A DNA stretch of 64,000 nt, from NCBI GenBank assembly GCA_003290465.1, contig CP030759.1, positions 1,703,144-1,767,143 of the forward strand. Reading direction: 5' to 3'. Below are positions 9,931 to 19,145 of this stretch, in pieces. The position numbers and the translations under genes were made by a program. The notes below the pieces were generated by a model. That model did no database searches. It was not told where the DNA came from and saw nothing but the letters and a program-made list of their open reading frames with translations. Numbering within the stretch: position 1 is the stretch's first letter; the number at the start of each line of letters is the position of its first letter. The stretch comes from Candidatus Sumerlaea chitinivorans. Lineage in GTDB: Bacteria; Sumerlaeota; Sumerlaeia; Sumerlaeales; Sumerlaeaceae.

Positions 9931-12555
9931 ATGGATCTACTACGACAAATCGTGTTCATGACGCAGGTAGTCATTTCTGCATTGCCTTGGTACGGGGCTA
10001 TGCAGCTGATCGCATTCGTTGCGTATCCGCTGCTCTTTGGCGTCTTTGGGCGACTGCCCGACCGCGGCTATGCTGCCGCAAAATCCGTGGGGCTTGTGCT
10101 CGTTGCATACCTCGTCTTCGTCGCCGCCCATGTTCCGACTCTCGGGTTTGAGCAGCGCACTGTTCTCGCGAGCATTATCTTCGTAGCGATCTTCTCTGTT
10201 TTTACGCTTCCGCATACTGGCCCCTACTTGATCGAGTTTTTCCGACTCCGTTGGCGCCTGTGCCTCGTTGAAGAGTTGCTCTTTGGCGGTGGCTTTGTGG
10301 CGATGGTGCTCCTGCGGGCCCAAGTACCACAGATCACGTATGTAATCTCGGACTTTGCTGCGGAGAAATTTACCGACTTTGCAGTCCTGAACGCCGTCCT
10401 CTGCTCCCCCACTTTCCCCCCCCATGACGGTTGGCTGAGTGGCTTTACCCTGAACTATTATTACTGGGGCCATTTCATGTGGGCGATGCTCACGCGGTTC
10501 GTCAATCTTGCCCCAGAAATTGGCTTCAACTTGGGATTGGCTTCGATTTGTGGCTACCTGGTTCTTCTCTCTTTTTCGTTAGGCTACAATCTCACAGCTA
10601 AGAAGCGATGGGGCTTCTTTGCTGTGTTTCTGATTGTTTTCGCGTCAAATATAGACGGTTTCCTTCAGTTGTTTGGTATTGCTTGGGAAATTGTCGGTGG
10701 GGAAATCCCCGCACATCGCTGGTATTTGGGGTATGACTTCTGGCGTAGCTCGCGGGCCATCAAGAACACGATCAATGAATTCCCCGCTTTCAGCCTGATT
10801 CTTGGCGATCTCCACGCGCACCTTTCGACGCTTGTGATTTTTCTGAGCGGGCTACTGCTGAGTCTTCAGATCCTGCGGGGCATCCGCCGAAGTCGTTCGC
10901 TTCTTCATTATGAGTTCGAAAACCCCGACGAGCTATTCTTTGCCGCGCTTATCTTTGGCGCATTGTATGCGGCGAACTCGTGGGATGTTGTGACGTTCGC
11001 CGCAGTAACAACTATGACACTCTGGATCGGTGGCATATCGTCTGTGAGATGTGTGGAGTCCGAATCGGGCGAGCGGAGAGCTATCTCCACTCTGTGGCGC
11101 TTGCTTCGAGGGATTGAGGCAATCCTGCTGACGGGCATTCTCGCGTTTGTGGGAATTCGGCTTTTGTTCTATCCTTACTGGCGCCACTTTCACCCGCCCA
11201 ATGTCTATCTTGCGTGGGTCCCAAGTGAAATCCGCACTTCGACGATTGAGTTCTTCGTCCATTGGGGTTTGTTGGGCGTTTTCCCAGCCACGCTGGCAGT
11301 ACTGCTTGCTCGCCGAAAACTGGCCTCGCGCACCTTCTTGGGTTGGGCTGAGGCCATGCCATTGGAAAGATGGGTGGCCGTTGGTGTTCTTGCCGCAGCT
11401 GGTATCGCAGTCGCTATTACAAGTGATGTGGGATTTCTTCCTGCGCTGCTGCTTGTTGCGACGATCGGCACCTTTGTGCTCTTGCTCCAAGCGAATTTGA
11501 ATCCGGGGTTGCGATTCCTGTGGGGCCTCGTCGGCCTTTTTCTGGCCTTAGCCACATTCTGCGAATTCGTGTACTTGGATGACATCTTTACGGGCCCGAT
11601 CGAGCGGATCAATACGGTGTTCAAAATCTACTATGGGCTTTGGCCGATCCTCGCACTTGCGAGCGTGGCCGCTGCGGCACGCCTTTCTCGCTACGCACGA
11701 TCGCGTCGGGCAAAATCCCGTGTTCTGTGGACCGTCGTGGCCATCGTATGCATCGGAGGTGTGTATCCGATCAGCGGTGTGCTCCAGCGTGTCGCGATGT
11801 CGTCTCCCCAGCCTCCCCCGCGCTCACCTTTGCGGGCTTTGGATGGGATGCGCTATCTCATGCGCCTGCATCCGGATGACTATGCGTGCATCCTGTGGTT
11901 GCGGGCCTTTACGGATCCAGAGGCTCGAATTCTCGAAGCTCCCGGCAAGCAGTACGAATACGCGGGGCGAATGTCCACGAACAGCGGTCGCCCTGCGCTG
12001 GGGGGCTGGCTGTACCACGAGTGGGGATGGCGTGGTGAGGAGTTTGCGCCAGAGCGAGATCGGCGTTTTTCTGTCGCACAGCGAATCTATGAATCGCCCA
12101 ATCTTCGTGAAACCCTCGAGCTTCTCAAACAGGAGCGGATTCGCTACGTAATTGTCGGCGACACCGAGCGAGAACGCTACCCTTCGCTCATCGAGCAGAA
12201 GTTCTTGATCGTGGGGAAACACGCCTATTCCCATGGGCGCACCACGATCTATGAAATTCCACCCGACGTTACGCTGTCGGCCGATTTAGAAGAGACGCTG
12301 GTTGTTCGCCCACCCATGGATGAGCTCACCCCCGCACCTGACCATGGCGCACCTTCGTCGTCCGAGGCACTTAACTTGACCTCACCCACTGTCACCCGCA
12401 CGGAGTCTGAGGTGGAGAGTGTCACGACCACAACGGTCCTCTCCGAGCCTACCACGGGCACCTTGCCTTCAGTGTCCGGACAACCTCCGACAGAAGCCGA
12501 TGTTTCCAGCACGCAAACGCTCGTGGAAGTTGGGGTTACCACCGCCACATTTTGA
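9931..12555 (+). CDS. DUF2298 (YYY-type) polytopic membrane protein with Thr/Ser-rich tail
   Basis: 874 residues, with many hydrophobic segments through about residue 620. The signature NEFPAFSLILGDLHAHL around residue 285, with NYYYWGHFMWAML before it, identifies the DUF2298 family, large GT-C-like membrane proteins of unknown function found in Chloroflexi, archaea and some candidate phyla. Residues about 640-790 form a soluble domain. The last about 80 residues are a low-complexity Thr/Ser/Pro/Glu tail, unusual for the family as I know it. The start ATG has no clear ribosome site. The stop overlaps a possible TTG start in the era frame. Its place after another GT-C protein suggests shared envelope-glycan work, by inference. 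Confidence 0.82.
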   Translation: MDLLRQIVFMTQVVISALPWYGAMQLIAFVAYPLLFGVFGRLPDRGYAAAKSVGLVLVAYLVFVAAHVPTLGFEQRTVLASIIFVAIFSVFTLPHTGPYLIEFFRLRWRLCLVEELLFGGGFVAMVLLRAQVPQITYVISDFAAEKFTDFAVLNAVLCSPTFPPHDGWLSGFTLNYYYWGHFMWAMLTRFVNLAPEIGFNLGLASICGYLVLLSFSLGYNLTAKKRWGFFAVFLIVFASNIDGFLQLFGIAWEIVGGEIPAHRWYLGYDFWRSSRAIKNTINEFPAFSLILGDLHAHLSTLVIFLSGLLLSLQILRGIRRSRSLLHYEFENPDELFFAALIFGALYAANSWDVVTFAAVTTMTLWIGGISSVRCVESESGERRAISTLWRLLRGIEAILLTGILAFVGIRLLFYPYWRHFHPPNVYLAWVPSEIRTSTIEFFVHWGLLGVFPATLAVLLARRKLASRTFLGWAEAMPLERWVAVGVLAAAGIAVAITSDVGFLPALLLVATIGTFVLLLQANLNPGLRFLWGLVGLFLALATFCEFVYLDDIFTGPIERINTVFKIYYGLWPILALASVAAAARLSRYARSRRAKSRVLWTVVAIVCIGGVYPISGVLQRVAMSSPQPPPRSPLRALDGMRYLMRLHPDDYACILWLRAFTDPEARILEAPGKQYEYAGRMSTNSGRPALGGWLYHEWGWRGEEFAPERDRRFSVAQRIYESPNLRETLELLKQERIRYVIVGDTERERYPSLIEQKFLIVGKHAYSHGRTTIYEIPPDVTLSADLEETLVVRPPMDELTPAPDHGAPSSSEALNLTSPTVTRTESEVESVTTTTVLSEPTTGTLPSVSGQPPTEADVSSTQTLVEVGVTTATF

Positions 12556-12587
12556 ACAGCCTTGAGCTCGTGAGATGTAAAATAGGC

Positions 12588-13502
12588 ATGATGAACCAAA
12601 CGACAGAATTCAAATCCGGCTACGTCGCGATCCTCGGGAAGCCAAACGCCGGGAAGTCGACTCTGCTCAATGCCTTATTGGGTGAGAAGCTGGCGATTGT
12701 GTCGGAAAAACCCCAAACGACGCGTGACCGCGTAGCTGGCATTCTCACCACCGACCACTACCAAATTGTGTTCTTGGATACGCCGGGCGTCATCGTTCCA
12801 AAGGATCGCTTCAACGAAGTCTTAGTATGGCGCGCGGCCGAGGCGCTTGAGGACGCCGACATCATCTATTATTTGGTGGACGCGACCGACGACGAACCGC
12901 CAAACGAACGGCTGGCCGAGATTTTAGCACATCGCGGGACTGCGAAGCTATTCGTTGTCGTGAACAAAACCGATTTGCTTCCCCCTGAGCGAGCGAAAGA
13001 GGTCCCTCCAGCGGCACGGGAAATCGTCGCCGACAAAATCTTCTTTATCTCTGCCCTCCAAAAGCAAGGGCTGGACCGTTTACTGGCGGACACGGTGGAG
13101 CAATTGAACCCGGGGCCGATGTTCTTCGATCCCGAGCAGCTCACCGATCGCGACGAACGCTTCTTTGCGGCTGAGGCCGTCCGCGAGAAGATCTTTTTGT
13201 ACACGGGCGAAGAGGTGCCGTACTCAATTCATACGGAGGTCGAGACGTTCGAAGAACGGCCGGACAAAGATTTCATTCGCGTCGTAATCTACGTCGAACG
13301 AGATTCTCAAAAACCGATTATCATTGGTGCAAAAGGGCAAAACCTCAAACGCATTGGTATGGAAGCCCGCCGCGACATTGAGGCGTTGACCGGTCGCCCG
13401 ACGTACTTGGAGCTGTGGGTGAAGGTGCGAAAAAATTGGCGCAAGAACGATTTCGATCTACGCAATTTCGGCTACAAAGTGAAGCCGCGAAAACGAAAGT
13501 GA
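12588..13502 (+). CDS. era: GTPase Era
   Basis: Essential GTPase that binds the 3' end of 16S rRNA and helps mature the 30S subunit. All signature motifs are seen: G1 GKPNAGKST, G2 region KPQTTRD, G3 DTPG, G4 NKTD, and a C-terminal KH domain containing IIIGAKGQNLKRIG. From ATG 12588 (or 12591) it is about 304 residues, the usual Era length. The frame is open back to TTG 12552, but those residues add nothing. It follows the DUF2298 gene closely and precedes the NlpC/P60 gene by 19 bases. Confidence 0.96.
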   Translation: MMNQTTEFKSGYVAILGKPNAGKSTLLNALLGEKLAIVSEKPQTTRDRVAGILTTDHYQIVFLDTPGVIVPKDRFNEVLVWRAAEALEDADIIYYLVDATDDEPPNERLAEILAHRGTAKLFVVVNKTDLLPPERAKEVPPAAREIVADKIFFISALQKQGLDRLLADTVEQLNPGPMFFDPEQLTDRDERFFAAEAVREKIFLYTGEEVPYSIHTEVETFEERPDKDFIRVVIYVERDSQKPIIIGAKGQNLKRIGMEARRDIEALTGRPTYLELWVKVRKNWRKNDFDLRNFGYKVKPRKRK

Positions 13503-13521
13503 TGAGTGGGAGCGGACGACA

Positions 13522-14862
13522 TTGAAACCCATCTTACGATCCATTCTTGTGTGCCTTTCGCTCGTTTCGGCGCTTTACGACCCTCCAAACAGGGCTTGGG
13601 GCAGTGAGAAACCCGAAACGTCAGCACCACCGACACGCCAAGTGTCGGGTGACGAGGTTCCCGATTTTATTTCCCCTGAGGAATGGCGGCGCTTATCCCG
13701 AGAAGACCGCGCGAGGCGAAGCCAGCGGCTGCTTCTCAAACGGATTGAGCCGGAGGGCGTGGGAAAGCCGGATCGCCTCGCCCTCTACATCGAGCGATTT
13801 GCCGACATTGTAATTTTCGATCGCCGGCTCGCGGTTTTCCACGTCGAAACCACAAGCGCCCAACAAAACCCTATGGCGATTTCGCTTCGTGGAGAAGTAA
13901 CTGAAAAACGGTATAAGCGCGGGATCGAGCAAATCCTCAGTGGGCTGGGCTTTGAAATCGTACGCAACGAGATTGTGGTATTGCCGACCATGCCGGAACC
14001 CCAGAGGTATGCTGTGGCGACGACCACCGCGGCCTCCCTACGTCGGGAGCCTCGCGGCGATGCGGAACAGGTGAATTCTGTCGCGTTAGGCGGTCCACTG
14101 CGTCTGCTCCGGCCAGCACGCTCGGAAGATATTACGACCAGAACCTATGGGCGGCGCGCAGGCAATCGGCGCGAACCGGACGGCCCTGTGACAAGACCGG
14201 ATGAATGGTTCCTTGCGCAGAGCAGCGAAGGATATGTCGGGTTTGTGCACAAAAAAGACGTGCGTTTTACTGAGGATTTTCGAGCTCCACAGGCATATTT
14301 GGATCGGCCGACCACACTGACATTGCCCAACGGGCGAAAAATCGTCGCACCGTGCGGCGCATCGCTTTATCGAGGCGTAGACGGCAAATGGCGGGTGGGT
14401 GGAGTGGATGTTGAGCTTCCACACGACACGCTCTCGGCCCCCGGCCGCGATGTTCGGCTTACCTCTCAGACACTCGTCGAACGAGCTCAACCGCTGCTGG
14501 GAACGCAATACGTTTGGGGAGGAGTGACCGAAGAAGGAATTGATTGTTCCGGTTTTACGCAGTTTCTTTTCAAAACTTACGGCATCGTCCTGCCGCGCGA
14601 CGCTGAAGAGCAAGCAATCGTTGGGCAGATTGTTGCATTCGGACAGGATGTGGTGCGCACGGCCCAACCCGGAGATTTGATTTTCTTCATGAATGAACAT
14701 GGCAAAGTAAACCATGTCGCGATCTCGCTGGGTGGGGACCGCATCCTACACTCGTCAGGGCGCAACGTGCACTTTGCCTCGCTGCTCGGTCAATCCGAGT
14801 CGAACGAAGAACGCCTACTGGATCGCGTGTTGTGGGCACGCCGAGTGCTCTTGCAAAAGTAA
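13522..14862 (+). CDS. Exported SH3 / NlpC-P60 cysteine peptidase
   Basis: 446 residues from a TTG start. The hydrophobic N-terminus (about residues 4-18) looks like a signal peptide. The middle (about 150-300) looks like one or two SH3b-like cell-wall domains (VATTTAASLRREP, GYVGFVHKKDVRF). The C-terminal NlpC/P60 domain has TQYVWGGVTEEGIDCSG with Cys about 342, His about 398 in NHVAISLGG, and a third polar residue in HSSGRN. Family members cut peptidoglycan stem peptides, usually gamma-D-Glu-diamino-acid bonds. Likely periplasmic wall remodelling. Residues 60-150 are unassigned. Same direction as era, 19 bases downstream. Confidence 0.88.
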   Translation: MKPILRSILVCLSLVSALYDPPNRAWGSEKPETSAPPTRQVSGDEVPDFISPEEWRRLSREDRARRSQRLLLKRIEPEGVGKPDRLALYIERFADIVIFDRRLAVFHVETTSAQQNPMAISLRGEVTEKRYKRGIEQILSGLGFEIVRNEIVVLPTMPEPQRYAVATTTAASLRREPRGDAEQVNSVALGGPLRLLRPARSEDITTRTYGRRAGNRREPDGPVTRPDEWFLAQSSEGYVGFVHKKDVRFTEDFRAPQAYLDRPTTLTLPNGRKIVAPCGASLYRGVDGKWRVGGVDVELPHDTLSAPGRDVRLTSQTLVERAQPLLGTQYVWGGVTEEGIDCSGFTQFLFKTYGIVLPRDAEEQAIVGQIVAFGQDVVRTAQPGDLIFFMNEHGKVNHVAISLGGDRILHSSGRNVHFASLLGQSESNEERLLDRVLWARRVLLQK

Positions 14863-14954
14863 CCGTGATTGAGGCGATTGCCTGCCCCGCTTCGTGAACC
14901 GCGCGCAGTTGTTGGTCGAGGCGTGGGAGGCGGTAAAGTAAACGGAAGGACACC

Positions 14955-15611
14955 ATGGAGGAGCCAACGTTAGTCATCTCCGAGCTCTACCTGTCGATAC
15001 AGGGAGAAAGTACGTGGGCTGGGCTCCCCTGCACGTTCATTCGTCTTACCGGCTGCCCACTGCGCTGCTCTTACTGCGATACGGAGTACGCTTTCTTTGG
15101 CGGGCAGCGCATGGTCCTCTCGCGGATTTTGAGCCAAGTTCACGAACTTGGGTGTCCACTCGTAGAAGTCACCGGTGGCGAGCCCCTCGCTCAGCGCGAA
15201 TGCATTACTCTGCTGCATGCCCTTCTGGAGCAGGGGTACACGGTCCTGCTCGAAACCAGTGGGGCTTATTCGCTTCGCGAGGTGCCGACCGAGGTCCACC
15301 GGATCGTGGATCTGAAGTGCCCCTCGTCAGGCGAGATGCACCGGAACTGCTGGGAGAATATCTCGCTTCTGACTTTACGCGACGAGGTAAAATTTGTCGT
15401 TGGGACGCGCGAGGATTATGAGTGGGCCCAGGATCAAATCCACCAACACAGACTTTTTGATCGGTGTGGGGCAGTGCTCTTCTCTCCTGTCTGGGGGCAA
15501 TTAGCTCCGAGAGAGCTCGCCTCGTGGCTGCTTGCGGATCACCTCTTTGCGGCGCGTCTGCAAATTCAGCTCCACAAAGTAATCTGGCCAACTGAGTCGC
15601 GCGGCGTCTGA
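14955..15611 (+). CDS. queE: 7-carboxy-7-deazaguanine synthase QueE
   Basis: Radical SAM enzyme that rearranges 6-carboxy-tetrahydropterin into 7-carboxy-7-deazaguanine, on the path to preQ0 and queuosine. Seen: SIQGESTWAG at the start, and a CxxxCxxC cluster as C34, C38, C41 in GCPLRCSYCDTEYAF that would hold the 4Fe-4S. VEVTGGEPLAQ and LLETSG are further family motifs. Length of 218 residues is normal. ATG 14955 has GGAAGGA about 5 bases upstream. No other queuosine genes are in the window. Its TGA is immediately followed by the stop of the convergent M42 gene with no gap. Confidence 0.94.
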   Translation: MEEPTLVISELYLSIQGESTWAGLPCTFIRLTGCPLRCSYCDTEYAFFGGQRMVLSRILSQVHELGCPLVEVTGGEPLAQRECITLLHALLEQGYTVLLETSGAYSLREVPTEVHRIVDLKCPSSGEMHRNCWENISLLTLRDEVKFVVGTREDYEWAQDQIHQHRLFDRCGAVLFSPVWGQLAPRELASWLLADHLFAARLQIQLHKVIWPTESRGV

Positions 15612-16712
15612 TTACCCATTTTGTGCACTCGCAAGGAAACGCGGCATCTCCCATACGGTCTTCTCGAGCAGCGCATAGGTGTGGGCGAAGTCCTCGAGGC
15701 TCATCAGACTCACGGACGAGTGTATGTAGCGACATGGCACGCTGACGATCGCTGTCGGCACACCACCGCGGGTTGTGTGGATTCGAGCGGCATCGCTTCC
15801 CCCGAAGATCGGGCGCTTATGCTGCCAAGGGATGCCAGCATGATCGGCAACTTCTTCAATAAAGCGCACGAGGCGGGGGGTGCAGTGGGTGTTGCGATCC
15901 ATGATCGTGAGAGCGGGGCCACCCCCAATTCGGGAGGGGCACCGTGCTTCGGGCACGCCGGGTACATCCGCCGCCACCGTGCCCTCCAAGACCAGCGCAA
16001 CGTCGGGTGCAATGCGATACGCCGCGGCAAGGGCTCCTCGAGCGCCAATCTCTTCAAAGGTTGAGAACAGTCCCACGACGTGGATCGGTAAACGGGGCTC
16101 GGAGGCGAGTCGGCGTAAGAGAAGAATGAGAAGGGCACACCCCACGCGATCGTCAAATGCCTTTCCCGTCACATAGGGTGGTAACAACCGCTGGAAGGGC
16201 TGCCAAACAACGCCGCTGTCACCGATGCGAAGGCCAGTCGCGTCGACCTCCGCACGGCTGCGCGCCCCAATGTCGATGAAAAGCGCTTCGGCAGAATAAG
16301 GCTTCTTGCGGTCTTCGTCGCGCTGAATGTGCGGAGGCGGGGTTCCAATCACTCCGTCAATGAACTTGCCCTCCCGCGTGCGAAGCTGCACACGCTGACC
16401 CGGCAGCAGCCGCTCATCCCATCCGCCCACCAGCGCAAACCTAAGAGCACCGTCCGTTTCTACATGGGCGATAACTAAGCCAATCTCGTCCATGTGTGCG
16501 TCGAGCAAAAGGGTTGGCGCGGAATCGGTGGACGCATTGACCACAGCAACCAAGTTGCCCAGCGCGTCGACACTGAGTTCATCCACCTGACCGCGAAGGT
16601 GCCGCTCAACGCAGGTCCTCACATCGTCTTCAAAGCCGCTCACTCCGTGGCAGCACGTGAGTTCCTGAAGAAGTTCGATTACATACTCGGGGTCAGGGAA
16701 AGTACCGCTCAT
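15612..16712 (-). CDS. M42 family metallo-aminopeptidase
   Basis: 366 residues. Members are dinuclear (Zn/Co) cytoplasmic aminopeptidases, often annotated glutamyl aminopeptidase or endoglucanase CelM, that form large tetrahedral particles and trim peptides. Seen metal and active-site motifs: LLLDAHMDEIG, GKAFDDRVGCAL, FSTFEEIGARGA, LEGTVAADVPG and SVPCRYIHSSVS. All expected ligands appear present. A GAGG lies about 9 bases before ATG 16712. Divergent from the membrane protein at 16801, with an AT-rich gap of 88 bases that probably holds both promoters. Exact peptide specificity cannot be read. Confidence 0.92.
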   Translation of the reverse strand: MSGTFPDPEYVIELLQELTCCHGVSGFEDDVRTCVERHLRGQVDELSVDALGNLVAVVNASTDSAPTLLLDAHMDEIGLVIAHVETDGALRFALVGGWDERLLPGQRVQLRTREGKFIDGVIGTPPPHIQRDEDRKKPYSAEALFIDIGARSRAEVDATGLRIGDSGVVWQPFQRLLPPYVTGKAFDDRVGCALLILLLRRLASEPRLPIHVVGLFSTFEEIGARGALAAAYRIAPDVALVLEGTVAADVPGVPEARCPSRIGGGPALTIMDRNTHCTPRLVRFIEEVADHAGIPWQHKRPIFGGSDAARIHTTRGGVPTAIVSVPCRYIHSSVSLMSLEDFAHTYALLEKTVWEMPRFLASAQNG

Positions 16713-16800
16713 AGGTTACGCCTCATTGTGTATTGATCTATAATTACTCGCTATAAAGTGGCACGCTTGACTTCTCGCGCTTTCACAGAATGGTACGGAC

Positions 16801-18696
16801 ATGCGCACGCAAGAGATACGTTTGTCAATTCGGCTTTCGCACTTAGAGCTCTTTGCTGTCGGCGCAACTTTTGTGGTGGCGCTCCTCCCCCCCAGCATTC
16901 CGCGGTGTGGACTCGCTCTTTTTATCAGTGGCCTTAGTGTCGCACCATTATTTCGGAGAAGCTACCGCCTGACCGAGCTGTTCGGTGTGTCACTGGCGAT
17001 TTCTTTATTGGGATGGTCCTTATTGAGTGTGGGGTTGTTGCCGCTACGGATGGGAGCATGGCTCCCTTGGTGGCCAGTCGGCTTGGCCGCTCTCGGCTAC
17101 GGGCTCACCGCAAAATCGCCAAAACGTCTAAGCATCACGGTTGACTGGGTGGAGACCGCTGCCTGGATGACCGCGCTTCTCGCCTTGGTCCCCATCAGCG
17201 CCGTGTACGGGGTCAATGGCCCCCGGCAAGACCCAGAAGGACCTGTCTGGTACTTGCGGAAGTGGATCCAACAGGATGGCCTCTACTTTATCGCATTGGT
17301 GCAAGAGGCGATCGAGCGGTTGGCGTATCCTGACGAAAACCCGTTTGCAGCCGGGTTACGCAACTATTATCCATCCCTACTTCACTGCGGGTTCGCTGGC
17401 CTTGTGCTCACAAGCGGCAAGAACGCCCCCACCGCCCTGTGGCAGCTGTGGCCGTGGGTCTACGTGGGACACATCTTGCTGCTTGTCCACACGCTTGCCC
17501 GCTCCATGCGTTTGCTGCGAAAATGGACTGGGCTCGCGGCGTCTGTCGCGGTTTGCGTCTTTATTGCGCTGCGTCTGGATTATTTCGTTTATCCGCATAC
17601 CCAAGGCATGGTGTTTGGCCTATTGTTTTTCGTCCTTTGGCTCATGAATCAGGGGTTGTGGCTTCGGCGCTGGGTCGCGCGTGGAACTGTGGCTCTGTTC
17701 ACCCTTCTTATCGCATGGATGCACACGGTAAGCACGACAGCGATCTGGGCGGCCCTTGTTGGGTTCGGGGCCGAAAAGCTGCGTAAGAAACAGTGGCGCC
17801 AAGCGTTCGGGTTTTTGGGCTTTGCTGCCATCGTTGGCATTTTGGCTCTGGCAATTGGCAAGGCCCCCTATCGAAGTGAGGCAGGTTGGACATTCGACTT
17901 GCGGTCGTACCAGTTCTTCATGGGATACGTCCTTCCCCACCTACCGCTTTATTTCGTGGGACTGGGTGTACTGGCAGTTGGGCAAGCCCCGTGGCGGTGG
18001 CGTATCGCAAGTGTGGTGTTGTGCCTGTTGGGCGTGGTTTATACCGTTGCTGGATTTAATCGTCCCGAAGTGTTTGCTCGCTTCTATGCGATCTTCAATG
18101 CTCAGCGTTTCCCGTATTTGTCGTTTCTCTTTTTTGTTCCCGTCCTTTCCCGAAACATACGCGTGATCAAGTTCGGTCTTCCGGCGCTTGTCGCCGCCGC
18201 CATCCTGAATCCCAACCCCTACACCCTCCAGTGTGAGTCGTTGGTTTTCGGCAAAGCGCTTGTTCTCCCGCCTGAGCAACTCGAAGCCTTCGAATACATC
18301 CGCCAGCATACGCCTCCACGGGCACGCTTTATCACAAATTTAGAGCACTGGGGCTTAACGGCGTTTACAGGTCGTCCCCAGTTTGTCCACGGTCTCGTCA
18401 TGGCTTTCGGGTTCAATTCGTTACCGGAGCCACAGATTCAAAAGCTTCTCCAAGTTAACGAGGCCTTCTTTACCACGTACGATGCCAAAGCACGGGCAGC
18501 ACTTCTGGAAAAGGTTGGGATTCGGTACGTGCTCGTGCGAGGCACGTGGGAGTCGGATGGCGAGCTTGCGAAATGGATTGTCCAGTTTCTGCCTTCGGGG
18601 CAATCGAGAATTGTCCAGCGTTGGGGAGGCCTTGTGCTCATCGAATGGCTTGGGAATTTGTCCGCTGAACGGAAGTATTTGGATTCCTTCGAATGA
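16801..18696 (+). CDS. Large polytopic membrane protein, GT-C-like
   Basis: 631 residues with about 12 hydrophobic segments up to residue 480 and a soluble C-terminal domain of about 150 residues. That domain (EAFEYIRQHTPPRARFITN, then VGIRYVLVRG) resembles the extracytoplasmic part of YfhO/DUF2298-like proteins. The first outer loop has NGPRQDPEGPVWYLRKW, and NYYPSLLHCG follows the next segments. I do not recognise a named family; a GT-C-like glycosyltransferase is an inference from topology. Its stop overlaps the MutT start as ATGA, so translation is likely coupled. Confidence 0.65.
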   Translation: MRTQEIRLSIRLSHLELFAVGATFVVALLPPSIPRCGLALFISGLSVAPLFRRSYRLTELFGVSLAISLLGWSLLSVGLLPLRMGAWLPWWPVGLAALGYGLTAKSPKRLSITVDWVETAAWMTALLALVPISAVYGVNGPRQDPEGPVWYLRKWIQQDGLYFIALVQEAIERLAYPDENPFAAGLRNYYPSLLHCGFAGLVLTSGKNAPTALWQLWPWVYVGHILLLVHTLARSMRLLRKWTGLAASVAVCVFIALRLDYFVYPHTQGMVFGLLFFVLWLMNQGLWLRRWVARGTVALFTLLIAWMHTVSTTAIWAALVGFGAEKLRKKQWRQAFGFLGFAAIVGILALAIGKAPYRSEAGWTFDLRSYQFFMGYVLPHLPLYFVGLGVLAVGQAPWRWRIASVVLCLLGVVYTVAGFNRPEVFARFYAIFNAQRFPYLSFLFFVPVLSRNIRVIKFGLPALVAAAILNPNPYTLQCESLVFGKALVLPPEQLEAFEYIRQHTPPRARFITNLEHWGLTAFTGRPQFVHGLVMAFGFNSLPEPQIQKLLQVNEAFFTTYDAKARAALLEKVGIRYVLVRGTWESDGELAKWIVQFLPSGQSRIVQRWGGLVLIEWLGNLSAERKYLDSFE

Positions 18697-19145
18697 CAGA
18701 CGAGCAAACAAAACCTGTTGTAAAAGTGGTGGCGGGCATTCTTTGTCGCGACCAAAAGGTGCTTTTGGCCCGGCGGCCTGCGGGAGATCCGCTGGCTGGG
18801 TTTTGGGAATTCCCCGGAGGAAAAGTCGAGCCGGGTGAGACTCCGCAACGCGCGCTGGAACGGGAGCTTGATGAAGAATTTGGGGTTAAGGTCCGGGCGG
18901 GCGACTTTTTGGCCTCACGCCTGCACTCCTATCCAGACCGGACGATTGAACTCGTCGTTTATTGGGCAACAATTGAAGGAGAAATTGCAGAGCTCAATGC
19001 ACATGATGACGTGGCATGGGTAAGCCCGACAGATCTGGAGCACTATCCTCTTGCCCCTGCTGACGAATTCTTAAAGGAGATTTTATTGGTCCGAAGCTGG
19101 GGTTCTGATGCTATTGCGGCAACACAAGAGGAGGCATCCTGTTGA
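18693..19145 (+). CDS. mutT: MutT-type NUDIX hydrolase (8-oxo-dGTP diphosphatase)
   Basis: 150 residues. An intact Nudix box runs GKVEPGETPQRALERELDEE then FGV, matching Gx5Ex7REUxEExGU; GFWEFPGGK just before it is typical of MutT. Predicted to clean 8-oxo-dGTP from the nucleotide pool and prevent transversions; another NTP substrate is possible. The ATG overlaps the stop of the upstream membrane protein by 4 bases, and its own stop overlaps the TTG start of the next gene. Its place between two envelope genes is odd and may simply be operon packing. Confidence 0.88.
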   Translation: MTDEQTKPVVKVVAGILCRDQKVLLARRPAGDPLAGFWEFPGGKVEPGETPQRALERELDEEFGVKVRAGDFLASRLHSYPDRTIELVVYWATIEGEIAELNAHDDVAWVSPTDLEHYPLAPADEFLKEILLVRSWGSDAIAATQEEASC

